From NCBI GenBank assembly GCA_902478765.1, contig CABSMN010000028.1, forward strand, positions 1-9,152: a DNA stretch of 9,152 nucleotides, read 5' to 3'. Under the pieces are notes generated by a model. It saw only the letters and a list, made by a program, of their open reading frames with translations. It made no database searches and was not told where the DNA came from. This document shows positions 1 through 5,458 of this stretch, piece by piece; positions within the stretch are counted from its first letter, which is position 1; the number at the start of each line of letters is the position of its first letter. Source of the DNA: an uncultured Collinsella sp. (GTDB lineage: Bacteria; Actinomycetota; Coriobacteriia; Coriobacteriales; Coriobacteriaceae). Made by a program: the position numbers and the translations under genes.

Positions 1-203
1 GCCCGTATTGCATAAAGGTCAAGCGCTTCCTGGCCGATAACGGCGTGGCCATCCCCGAGCGCAATATCTCGACCGACCCCGATGCCGAGCAGACGCTCAT
101 CGCCGTCGGCGGAAAGCGCCAGGTTCCCTGCCTGTTCATTGACGGCGAGCCACTCTACGAATCGAGCGACATCATCACCTGGGTACAGAAGAACCTGCTC
201 TAG
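1..203 (+). CDS. Glutaredoxin-like protein, C-terminal part (5' end missing)
   Basis: The frame is open from the window edge to TAG at 201-203; whole codons begin at base 3. The first residues read P-Y-C, and the two bases before them (gc) fit the end of a Cys codon, so a CPYC redox centre probably straddles the edge. Further on come the cis-proline segment QVPCLFIDGEPLYES and the ending DIITWVQKNLL, as in the thioredoxin-fold glutaredoxin family. Only about 66 residues are visible, so the N-terminal beta-alpha unit lies outside the window. By family, such proteins reduce disulfides or mixed disulfides in the cytoplasm. Glutathione use is doubtful in Actinobacteria, so mycoredoxin-like or NrdH-like partners are possible. 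The gene converges on the dihydrouridine synthase gene across about 90 bp of hairpin repeats. Confidence 0.8.
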   Translation, partial: PYCIKVKRFLADNGVAIPERNISTDPDAEQTLIAVGGKRQVPCLFIDGEPLYESSDIITWVQKNLL

Positions 204-289
204 CACTCATTGGGGACGCACTTAAATGAGTAGTTCCACTCATTGGGGACGTACTTAAATGAGTAGTCGTTAAAGAACGTCCCCAATGA
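204..289. repeat. Tandem hairpin repeat (two direct copies plus an inverted half copy), REP-like
   Basis: Two direct copies of about 31 bp begin at 204 and 237 and differ at one base (ggggacgCac versus ggggacgTac). Each copy is its own hairpin: actcatt pairs with aatgagt around a ggggacg-containing loop. A third, inverted piece, acgtccccaatga (277-289), is the exact complement of 240-252, so copy 2 can also pair with it in a 13-bp stem. The array fills the gap between two convergent genes and could slow transcription from either side. Tandem and inverted short palindromes with a GGGGAC core resemble repetitive extragenic palindromes, but no transposase lies in the window. Confidence 0.75.
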
Positions 290-293
290 CTAA

Positions 294-1253
294 CTAGCCG
301 TGGAAGCGGGCGGTAGGAGCAAGTGGCTGCTCGCGAAAGACGCGATTGACGGCGGCGCGGTATTCGTCGGCCTTTTTGGTCTTACGTACGAGCTTGTGAA
401 CGGTAGTGGGGTCGGCGAAAGCGCACTTGGCGTAGAACCACCACTCCTTCATGCGGAAGACCGCGTTGCCGCCAATCTCGTCCGCATAGGCTGCGAACAG
501 CGTGTCGTGGAAGCGCTGCAGCTCAGCTGCCGTAGCAGCAGGGCCGCCGGCAACCATGCGAGCCAGCGCGGGGTTCGCAAGCAGGCCGCGTCCCAACATT
601 ACGTGGCGCGTTCCGGGATAGGCCTCTACCAGCTCATCCATGTCCTCAAGATCAAAGATGTCACCGTTGTAGGCCACGGGAAACGGCGCCCGCTCCAGTG
701 TCTCGCCGTAAAACTCCTTGCGCGGCGAGCCCGTATAGCGGTCCTTTTGCACGCGCGGATGCACGATTAGCTCTGCTAGCGGCATGCGGCAATATAGATC
801 GAGCACACGCTCGTACTCCTCGTCACTCTCCAACCCCAGCCTGGTTTTTACCGACACCGGCAACGGCGAACGTTCGCACACGTCACCCAAGAACACCTCG
901 AGCTCATCCAGGTTGCGCAGAAAGCCCGAACCCTTCCCCTTGGCAACAACCGTGCCCGAGGGGCAGCCAAGGTTGAGATTGACCTCGCGGTAACCCATGT
1001 CGGCGAGCACCTGCGCCGCCCACACAAACTCGTCCGCGTTCTTGGACATCAGCTGAGGCACCACGTTGAGCCCCTGGTTATTGGCGGGATCGACCTCTTT
1101 AAACGCCTTACCGCCAAAGCGGTTGCCCACGCGCGGCGGCGGCAAAAACGGCGTGTAATAACAATCGAGTGCGCCGAAGCACTCCGCGTGCACGCGACGG
1201 AACACATGCCCGGTAATCCCCTCCATAGGGGCAAGCGATAGAATCATCAACAT
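294..1253 (-). CDS. tRNA-dihydrouridine synthase (Dus family)
   Basis: This 319-residue flavoprotein matches the Dus family in length and motif order. These FMN enzymes reduce specific uridines in tRNA to dihydrouridine in the cytoplasm, using NADPH. Visible motifs are LAPMEGIT at the first beta strand (residues 7-14), LNLGCPSGT with the expected catalytic Cys97, VKTR (135-138) for FMN phosphate and tRNA contacts, IVHPR with His165, YNGDI (195-199) and MLGRGLLANP (219-228) closing the barrel. The C-terminal helical domain follows and looks complete. ATG at 1253 or the third codon, ATG at 1247, could be the start; a GAGAG element just upstream (3 or 9 nt away) fits either. The Dus subtype (A, B or C) cannot be decided by eye, so the modified tRNA position is unknown. 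A palindromic repeat lies just upstream. Confidence 0.93.
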   Translation of the reverse strand: MLMILSLAPMEGITGHVFRRVHAECFGALDCYYTPFLPPPRVGNRFGGKAFKEVDPANNQGLNVVPQLMSKNADEFVWAAQVLADMGYREVNLNLGCPSGTVVAKGKGSGFLRNLDELEVFLGDVCERSPLPVSVKTRLGLESDEEYERVLDLYCRMPLAELIVHPRVQKDRYTGSPRKEFYGETLERAPFPVAYNGDIFDLEDMDELVEAYPGTRHVMLGRGLLANPALARMVAGGPAATAAELQRFHDTLFAAYADEIGGNAVFRMKEWWFYAKCAFADPTTVHKLVRKTKKADEYRAAVNRVFREQPLAPTARFHG

Positions 1254-1267
1254 CTACTCTCAAATCA

Positions 1268-1298
1268 ATGTGGCAAAGGGACTGCCCCTTTGTCACAT
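1268..1298. repeat. Palindromic repeat, family 'atgtgacaaaggg', copy 1
   Basis: A 13-bp stem, atgtggcaaaggg against ccctttgtcacat, with one G-T wobble and a 5-nt loop. It lies in the gap between the dihydrouridine synthase and the divergent membrane-protein gene. The same palindrome recurs at 2876-2908, so it is a dispersed family and not a local terminator. There is no U-tract on either side. Confidence 0.75.
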
Positions 1299-1300
1299 GC

Positions 1301-1330
1301 ATTATGCCTTGTCCTCGAGGCGGCCCACAA
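1301..1330 (-). promoter_or_regulatory. Possible promoter of the dihydrouridine synthase gene
   Basis: On the minus strand a good -10 (CATAAT, 1301-1306) follows a weak -35 (TTGTGG, 1325-1330) with an 18-nt spacer. Transcription would begin near 1294, inside the right arm of the palindromic repeat. Only the -10 is convincing. Confidence 0.3.
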
Positions 1331-1491
1331 GGCGGAGGCGGTTACTTGACGCCAACCAGCCCTCCAACCATCCCTGTGCAACGAAGGTGAACGGTGTCCA
1401 CGAACAGCAAGTAGGGCCGCCCCGCAGCAGCTCCCCCACTCATCTATACTCAAGAGCGTGTGCGCATCGCCCCCGAAAAACGATGAGAGTC

Positions 1492-1495
1492 GAGG
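1492..1495 (+). promoter_or_regulatory. Ribosome binding site choosing the ATG at 1501
   Basis: GAGG lies 5 nt before ATG 1501. The other in-frame starts, at 1270 and 1483, have no comparable purine-rich element. A lone -10-like TATACT at 1445-1450 would give a leader of about 45 nt, but I find no matching -35. Confidence 0.5.
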
Positions 1496-1500
1496 CCCCC

Positions 1501-2634
1501 ATGCATCAGCTCACCGAACGTGAAAAGAAACGCATTCAGCGGTACTGTGCGTACCCCAAGATCGCAGCGACCGCACTCGTCATGTCGTTCGTAGCATGTC
1601 TGCTCATGCTGCCGCTCCAAATGATCAACGATATCGCGTTCCACCAAAAGGAATTCCAACCCGCGGGCATATATACCGCCATCGCACTCACCGTAATCGA
1701 ACTCGTCGTCTTTTGCTATTGCGCTCTTGCGCCGCGCTTTGGAATGCAGGGCAAACAGTGGAAGGAGCTGCAGAGCAGGCTTGCGGTAGCCCAAACCAAC
1801 AAAGACCGCTCCGCGGAGGTCGCCGGCGTGCTCGCCACGCAAGCTGCCGGCCGCCTGCTCAAGAACAGTGATAACGATCTCGCGCGCAACCTGGGCGGCG
1901 CCGCGGAGGTCGCCGGCGCCGTAGGGGCAGTTGCCACCGCGGCAGACGTGCTAGCCGAGACCTCGAGCAATGCCGAGGCCATGGCAAACGCATACGGCGT
2001 GACGATTCCAAGCGTCAAGAAGCAGGCCATAGCTCTCGCAGTGGTGCCCGCCATTGTGCTGCTTGGCGTCTACATCCCGCAGTTTGTCCAGGGAAATAAC
2101 GAGCTTCAGGCGAGAAAGGCTGCAGTTGCCGAGCAGCTCGCCATCGCGCAAGATGCCCTGGAGCCCGTGTGTGAACGCGTCGCGGCAGACGACCCATACG
2201 AGTCGTATCACGACTACGGCTACCGCATTATCGGCTATCTGCGCGACAATGACCTTGGCGCTCAAGCAGCCTATGTCTACCTTTCTTTTGATGCAGACGG
2301 CATGCTCACGGACGTCGATTACACCAGTCAGGTCAACCCCGAGGAAAGCCTTGCAGACAACCTCGCTCGCGCCGAGCAGGACATCGCGACGCTCTGCGCC
2401 CCGCTCAACGGGTTGGACATTTCCGTTGCCACACCGGGCCTCCTCACGCCATGCAGCCTGTCGGATGATTTTAAACAGACATTTTTAGCCGGATCCCTAT
2501 ATAAAGAAATCAGCATCAAGACGGAGGACGAATCTATCAAGTCGTACTACACCTTTGACACCGAAGCCGCAGAAGATTTCGACGAATACACCCATCCGGA
2601 AATTAGGCTCATGCTCTCTGCAAAAAAGAACTAA
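1501..2634 (+). CDS. Membrane protein of unknown function, three predicted membrane segments
   Basis: I do not recognise this family. From ATG 1501 the protein has 377 residues. A short basic N-terminus (EREKKRIQRY) is followed by hydrophobic segments at about 21-42 and 55-78. An Ala/Gly-rich, probably helical region (79-170) leads to a third segment at about 174-195. A largely acidic C-terminal domain (196-377) contains Cys224, Cys299 and Cys318. By the positive-inside rule the 79-173 stretch, with its KQWKEL start, would be cytoplasmic and the C-terminal domain outside; this is inference. An 18-bp perfect direct repeat (1811-1828 and 1901-1918, exactly 30 codons apart) encodes two AEVAG segments. 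The frame is open back to 1270, but that upstream part includes the palindromic repeat and reads as low-quality, Arg/Pro-rich sequence. The gene stands alone: the divergent dihydrouridine synthase and the downstream repeats share no obvious role with it. Confidence 0.75.
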   Translation: MHQLTEREKKRIQRYCAYPKIAATALVMSFVACLLMLPLQMINDIAFHQKEFQPAGIYTAIALTVIELVVFCYCALAPRFGMQGKQWKELQSRLAVAQTNKDRSAEVAGVLATQAAGRLLKNSDNDLARNLGGAAEVAGAVGAVATAADVLAETSSNAEAMANAYGVTIPSVKKQAIALAVVPAIVLLGVYIPQFVQGNNELQARKAAVAEQLAIAQDALEPVCERVAADDPYESYHDYGYRIIGYLRDNDLGAQAAYVYLSFDADGMLTDVDYTSQVNPEESLADNLARAEQDIATLCAPLNGLDISVATPGLLTPCSLSDDFKQTFLAGSLYKEISIKTEDESIKSYYTFDTEAAEDFDEYTHPEIRLMLSAKKN

Positions 2635-2676
2635 AGGCTTACGCTCTAATTGCCGCTCGCGAACATCGTCTATATC

Positions 2677-2861
2677 TCGAGGTCTAATACTTTTCCCGAG
2701 AAGTGAACGACTGTTTTTGGACCCCCGAAGCATTGGCATTTTTAGGCATCAAAACCGCAGGATTCGACTGCAAAACCGCAGGAAATTGCTCGCCAAAAGT
2801 GTCGATGCTTCGGGGGTCCATTTTGACTCGTTCACTTCTCGGGAAAAGCATTAGACCTCGA
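2677..2861. repeat. 185-bp fold-back element with 57-bp inverted arms
   Basis: The arms 2677-2733 and 2805-2861 are inverted copies matching at 50 of 57 positions. Six of the seven mismatches cluster in one block (about 2711-2718), flanked by perfectly matching tracts such as ttttcccgagaagtgaacga and ggacccccgaagcat. The 71-bp centre contains a 13-bp direct repeat, caaaaccgcagga, at 2750-2762 and 2771-2783. In a plus-strand RNA the stem can continue about 13 pairs into the centre, with three G-U wobbles. A third arm lies at 9052-9106. Size, lack of a gene and inverted arms suggest a non-autonomous MITE-like element or a dispersed structured-RNA repeat; I cannot name it and see no clear target-site duplication. 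Confidence 0.75.
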
Positions 2862-2875
2862 TTTACAAGCCACTC

Positions 2876-2908
2876 AATGTGACAAAGGGGCTGTCCCTTT
2901 GTCACATT
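2876..2908. repeat. Palindromic repeat, family 'atgtgacaaaggg', copy 2
   Basis: A perfect 14-bp stem, aatgtgacaaaggg (2876-2889) against ccctttgtcacatt (2895-2908), with loop gctgt. It is nearly the same as the copy at 1268-1298. It lies just past the operon terminator and 14 bp from the fold-back element. Confidence 0.8.
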
Positions 2909-2913
2909 CGATG

Positions 2914-2942
2914 AAAAAGGGCACCGACGTTTGTCGATGCCC
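2914..2942 (-). terminator. Rho-independent terminator of the catabolic operon
   Basis: Read on the minus strand, a 10-bp stem, GGGCATCGAC against GTCGGTGCCC (one G-U pair), encloses a 4-nt loop and is followed by TTTTTC. It begins about 50 nt after the stop codon of the first MFS gene. Confidence 0.85.
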
Positions 2943-2992
2943 CAAAGCGGCTGCAGGTTAAGCCCTACAGCGTATGTCTAAGACGAATCGGA

Positions 2993-4258
2993 CTATTCGT
3001 CCCAGGAGAGGTTCTTACCAGTCTTTTTTGCCAGCAGCAAGAACAGGCCGATAATAACGTTGCATGCGATGCAGAAGATGAAGACGCCCTGGAAGGAGCC
3101 GACAAGCTCATAGACCTTCATCATAACGGGCATGCCAAAGGCGCCGACGATATAGCCCACGGAGCAGATCAGCGCGAAGATGCGACCGAAATCGCGGGAG
3201 CCAAAGACATCCATAACCAAAACGGTCAGGGCAGTGCCAGCGATGACGTACATTACGTCGTTCACGCCTGCTGCGAAGATGCTGAGCGTCGAGTTGCCGC
3301 TGCTCATCATGAGCATGACAAAGGAGAGGATGGAGACAGCGAGCCAGCCCAGAATGGCCTTCGTGCTGCCGAACTTATCGCAAGTGGTGCCGACGATCGG
3401 ATTGAGGAACAGATCGAAGAGCGATGCAGCGGATACCATGAAGCCGCCCACCATGGGGCTAAAACCAACCTCGGAAGCATACGTCGGGAAGAGCTGGTTC
3501 ATGCAGCAAGTGAGCTGAACGAGGCAGAGGAAGCCGATGCAGAAGAAGAAGGCAGGCGACTTAATGGCGCGCGCATAGCTAACGCCACGCGTGCTATCCT
3601 CGGTCGTCTCCTCGGTCTCGGCGACCGTCTCGCCCTCGACGTAGCCATAGGGCAGCATGCCCTTGTCCTGAGGCTTATAGCGGATAATCAGGACGGAAGC
3701 GGGGAGAATGAGCACGGCGGAGACGCCAGCGAGCACCAGATAACCAGTCCTCCAGCCAGCGGCCTCGATGACAGAGGTGATGACGGGGCTCATGATGAGC
3801 ATGTAAATCGAGTTCACTGCCCAAGCAAGACCAATTGCCAGGCCACCAGATTTTTTGAACCACTGGTCAATAACGTCGGACATGGCGACGCCGGTGGTGA
3901 AGGCGAAGCAAATGCCAATCAGGGCGCCAGCGGCGATGAACATCCAAACTTCGGTGTAGAAAGCCATGCCTGCGCCGGCGGCGAGCAGAATAAGCTCGAC
4001 GACGGGGAGCCAAACCTTGCCAACAACCTTGGGGATGAGTTTTCCGACAAACGGAAGCGCCGCCGCAAGACCGATGAGCGTCGCGGTGAAGTAATACGAG
4101 AAGATTGAATAGTCAAACCCGAACTCCTCGCACACGGGCGCGACGAAGGAGCCGGCGATTACGCTATAGGATCCGGTCGTACCAGCAGACATGAGGCCAA
4201 GCGCGATTACGAGAACCCATGCGTAGACCTTGCTGCTCTTTAACTTTGCATTTTCCAT
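2993..4258 (-). CDS. MFS transporter, last gene of the guanidino/ureido operon
   Basis: This 421-residue, 12-segment major facilitator sits in the cytoplasmic membrane. The N-terminal half begins at AWVLVIALGLMSAGTTG (14-30) and includes DVIDQWFKKSGGLAIGLA (128-145), resembling the MFS loop and helix-4 region, and GWRTGY (169-173 region) of helix 5. KPQDKGMLPYG (195-205) leads into an acidic central loop (206-225) before the second half. The frame extends upstream to 4291, but ATG 4258 is preferred because TAGGAG lies 8 nt before it. That Shine-Dalgarno overlaps the stop codon of the carbamoyltransferase gene, implying translational coupling. Context suggests it imports the operon's guanidino substrate or exchanges it for the amine product, the role filled by APC antiporters in known agmatine and arginine deiminase clusters. 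The substrate is inferred only. A close paralogue lies at 7637-8917. Confidence 0.9.
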   Translation of the reverse strand: MENAKLKSSKVYAWVLVIALGLMSAGTTGSYSVIAGSFVAPVCEEFGFDYSIFSYYFTATLIGLAAALPFVGKLIPKVVGKVWLPVVELILLAAGAGMAFYTEVWMFIAAGALIGICFAFTTGVAMSDVIDQWFKKSGGLAIGLAWAVNSIYMLIMSPVITSVIEAAGWRTGYLVLAGVSAVLILPASVLIIRYKPQDKGMLPYGYVEGETVAETEETTEDSTRGVSYARAIKSPAFFFCIGFLCLVQLTCCMNQLFPTYASEVGFSPMVGGFMVSAASLFDLFLNPIVGTTCDKFGSTKAILGWLAVSILSFVMLMMSSGNSTLSIFAAGVNDVMYVIAGTALTVLVMDVFGSRDFGRIFALICSVGYIVGAFGMPVMMKVYELVGSFQGVFIFCIACNVIIGLFLLLAKKTGKNLSWDE

Positions 4259-4266
4259 TGATACAA

Positions 4267-4272
4267 CTCCTA
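4267..4272 (-). promoter_or_regulatory. Shine-Dalgarno overlapping the upstream stop codon
   Basis: On the minus strand TAGGAG merges the carbamoyltransferase stop (TAG, 4272-4270) with GGAG, placed 8 nt before ATG 4258. This fixes the MFS start and points to coupled translation of the two genes. Confidence 0.75.
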
Positions 4273-5334
4273 GAGACCTAGAAGGGCACACATAACGGCC
4301 TTGATGGTGTGCTGACGGTTCTCTGCCTCACGGAAGATGACCGAAGCGTTGGCCTCAAAGCACTCGTCGGCAATCTCGAAACCCTCGGTGATGATCTCGC
4401 GATGGAGGTCGTTCTTGCACTGGTCGAGGAGCATCTTGCCAACACGGTGATCTGCGTTGTGGACAGAAGGAAGCTCATGCATGCAGAAGATGTCGGGATT
4501 GTTGGTGCGCTTGCACAGCTCGCTGGTGACGCGATAGGGGTACAGAGACTCGGCATCGCCCAGCCAGGAGTTGTAGTCGTCGGGATCCAGAACCTCTTCG
4601 CCGCACTCGGGGTTGATGTAGCGCCACTCCTCGGTAACGATAACGTCAACGCCATCCAAGGCATCGAGGTCAGAGGTGATGGTAAAGGTCCTATTGGGAG
4701 CGTGCTTGGCGTAGCAGGCCTCCACCTCTTCGACCATTTCCTTGCACATCTGATGACGGAGGTCGTCGGGACCGATGGCGAGGAAGTCCATGTCGAGCAT
4801 CGCGCACAGACGGCCATACCACACCGGGGCGCCGGCGCAGTTGCCAACGAAAGCCATCTTCTTGCCGCGGCTCGTACGCAGACCGCCCCATTGCTCTTCC
4901 ATCGTAAGAGCGTCAGCGAGCATCTGAGTCGGGTGATCGCCGAGAGTAAGGGCATTGATGACCGGGATGTCAACCAGGTCGGCGACGTCATAGAGGAACT
5001 GCTCGTCCTTCTGTGCGCGGTAGACGATGAGATCATACATGCCGTTGAAGACGCGCATGGCATCCTTGACGGTCTCGCAGTCACCCATGTGGGAGTTGGT
5101 CAGATAAGTGAAGCCCATGCCCAAATCGTTGCAGGAGGTCTCGAATGCGCAACGAGTACGGGTCGAGCCCCACTCAAAGTTGGCGAGGACGTTTTTGCCG
5201 GGGAAGTAGCGCTGGTCGACACCAGACTTCTTCTGAGCCTTAAGGTTCCAGGCAAGATCGATGAGATAGCGGAAATCCTCGGAGGAGAGATCATGGATGT
5301 TGATGTAGTCGCGACCGCGGAGGCTGTTGTTCAT
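4270..5334 (-). CDS. Atypical ornithine-carbamoyltransferase-family enzyme
   Basis: This 354-residue transcarbamylase is complete. Carbamoyl-phosphate motifs are intact: STRTR (57-61), Arg106 in IVYRAQ, HPTQ (134-137) and the C-terminal REAENRQHTIKA (335-346). The substrate side differs from ornithine enzymes. The usual D-x-W-x-SMG reads TEEWRYINP (234-242), and HCLP reads HELP (286-289), so the ornithine-contacting Cys is Glu. The usual FEKxSTRTR is FEWGSTRTR. It also lacks the YGLY-type loop I recall from putrescine carbamoyltransferase. Beside a deiminase, it most likely runs in the catabolic direction, converting a carbamoylated amine plus phosphate to the amine plus carbamoyl phosphate. 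The ATG at 5334 has AAGGA 8 nt upstream. The gene is co-directional with the deiminase gene (124-nt gap) and coupled to the MFS gene. Family assignment is firm; ornithine or putrescine as substrate is not. Confidence 0.88.
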   Translation of the reverse strand: MNNSLRGRDYINIHDLSSEDFRYLIDLAWNLKAQKKSGVDQRYFPGKNVLANFEWGSTRTRCAFETSCNDLGMGFTYLTNSHMGDCETVKDAMRVFNGMYDLIVYRAQKDEQFLYDVADLVDIPVINALTLGDHPTQMLADALTMEEQWGGLRTSRGKKMAFVGNCAGAPVWYGRLCAMLDMDFLAIGPDDLRHQMCKEMVEEVEACYAKHAPNRTFTITSDLDALDGVDVIVTEEWRYINPECGEEVLDPDDYNSWLGDAESLYPYRVTSELCKRTNNPDIFCMHELPSVHNADHRVGKMLLDQCKNDLHREIITEGFEIADECFEANASVIFREAENRQHTIKAVMCALLGL

Positions 5335-5380
5335 GTCTATTTTCCTTTCGAATTATTATCAAAATTATTGCTAAATGTGT

Positions 5381-5410
5381 CCCCGAAGGAAACACGGATA
5401 TCCCTCGGGG
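5381..5410 (-). other. Intercistronic hairpin
   Basis: On the minus strand CCCCGAGGG pairs with CCTTCGGGG (9 bp, one G-U) around a 12-nt loop, in the deiminase-carbamoyltransferase gap. No U-tract follows directly, so it looks more like an RNA-stability or processing element than a terminator. Its end is about 46 nt before the carbamoyltransferase start. Confidence 0.45.
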
Positions 5411-5430
5411 AGCGGTACATGTGGCGCCTA

Positions 5431-5456
5431 AGCCAAAGAGCGCAGGCTCTAAGGCT
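5431..5456 (-). other. Hairpin just after the deiminase stop codon
   Basis: On the minus strand AGCC-TT-AGAGC pairs with GCTCT-TT-GGCT around loop CTGC, starting 2 nt after the deiminase stop. The TT/TT internal bulge makes it modest. With the hairpin at 5381-5410 it could protect the upstream message or set gene dosage within the operon. Confidence 0.4.
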
Positions 5457-5458
5457 CA

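Larger units (their letters stand above)
2635..2992. other. Gene-free stretch packed with repeats and a terminator
   Basis: No credible gene lies in these 358 bp. In order it holds a short unmarked spacer (2635-2676), the 185-bp fold-back element (2677-2861), the second 'atgtgacaaaggg' palindrome (2876-2908) and the terminator of the minus-strand operon (2914-2942). About 50 bp of operon 3' untranslated sequence follows. Confidence 0.8.

Noticed and set aside
1306..1333. Inverted repeat gccttgt/acaaggc as a terminator
   Set aside because: The stem is only 7 bp with a 14-nt loop and no U-tract, and it lies upstream of both neighbouring genes.
1270..1500. N-terminal extension of the membrane-protein gene
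   Set aside because: It would start inside a palindromic repeat, reads as Arg/Pro/Ser-rich sequence without structure, and has no ribosome binding site; 1501 has one.
2555..2905. Small open frames on both strands across the fold-back element
   Set aside because: They arise from the inverted arms, which give mirrored peptides sharing SRSERL-like runs, and have no start signals.
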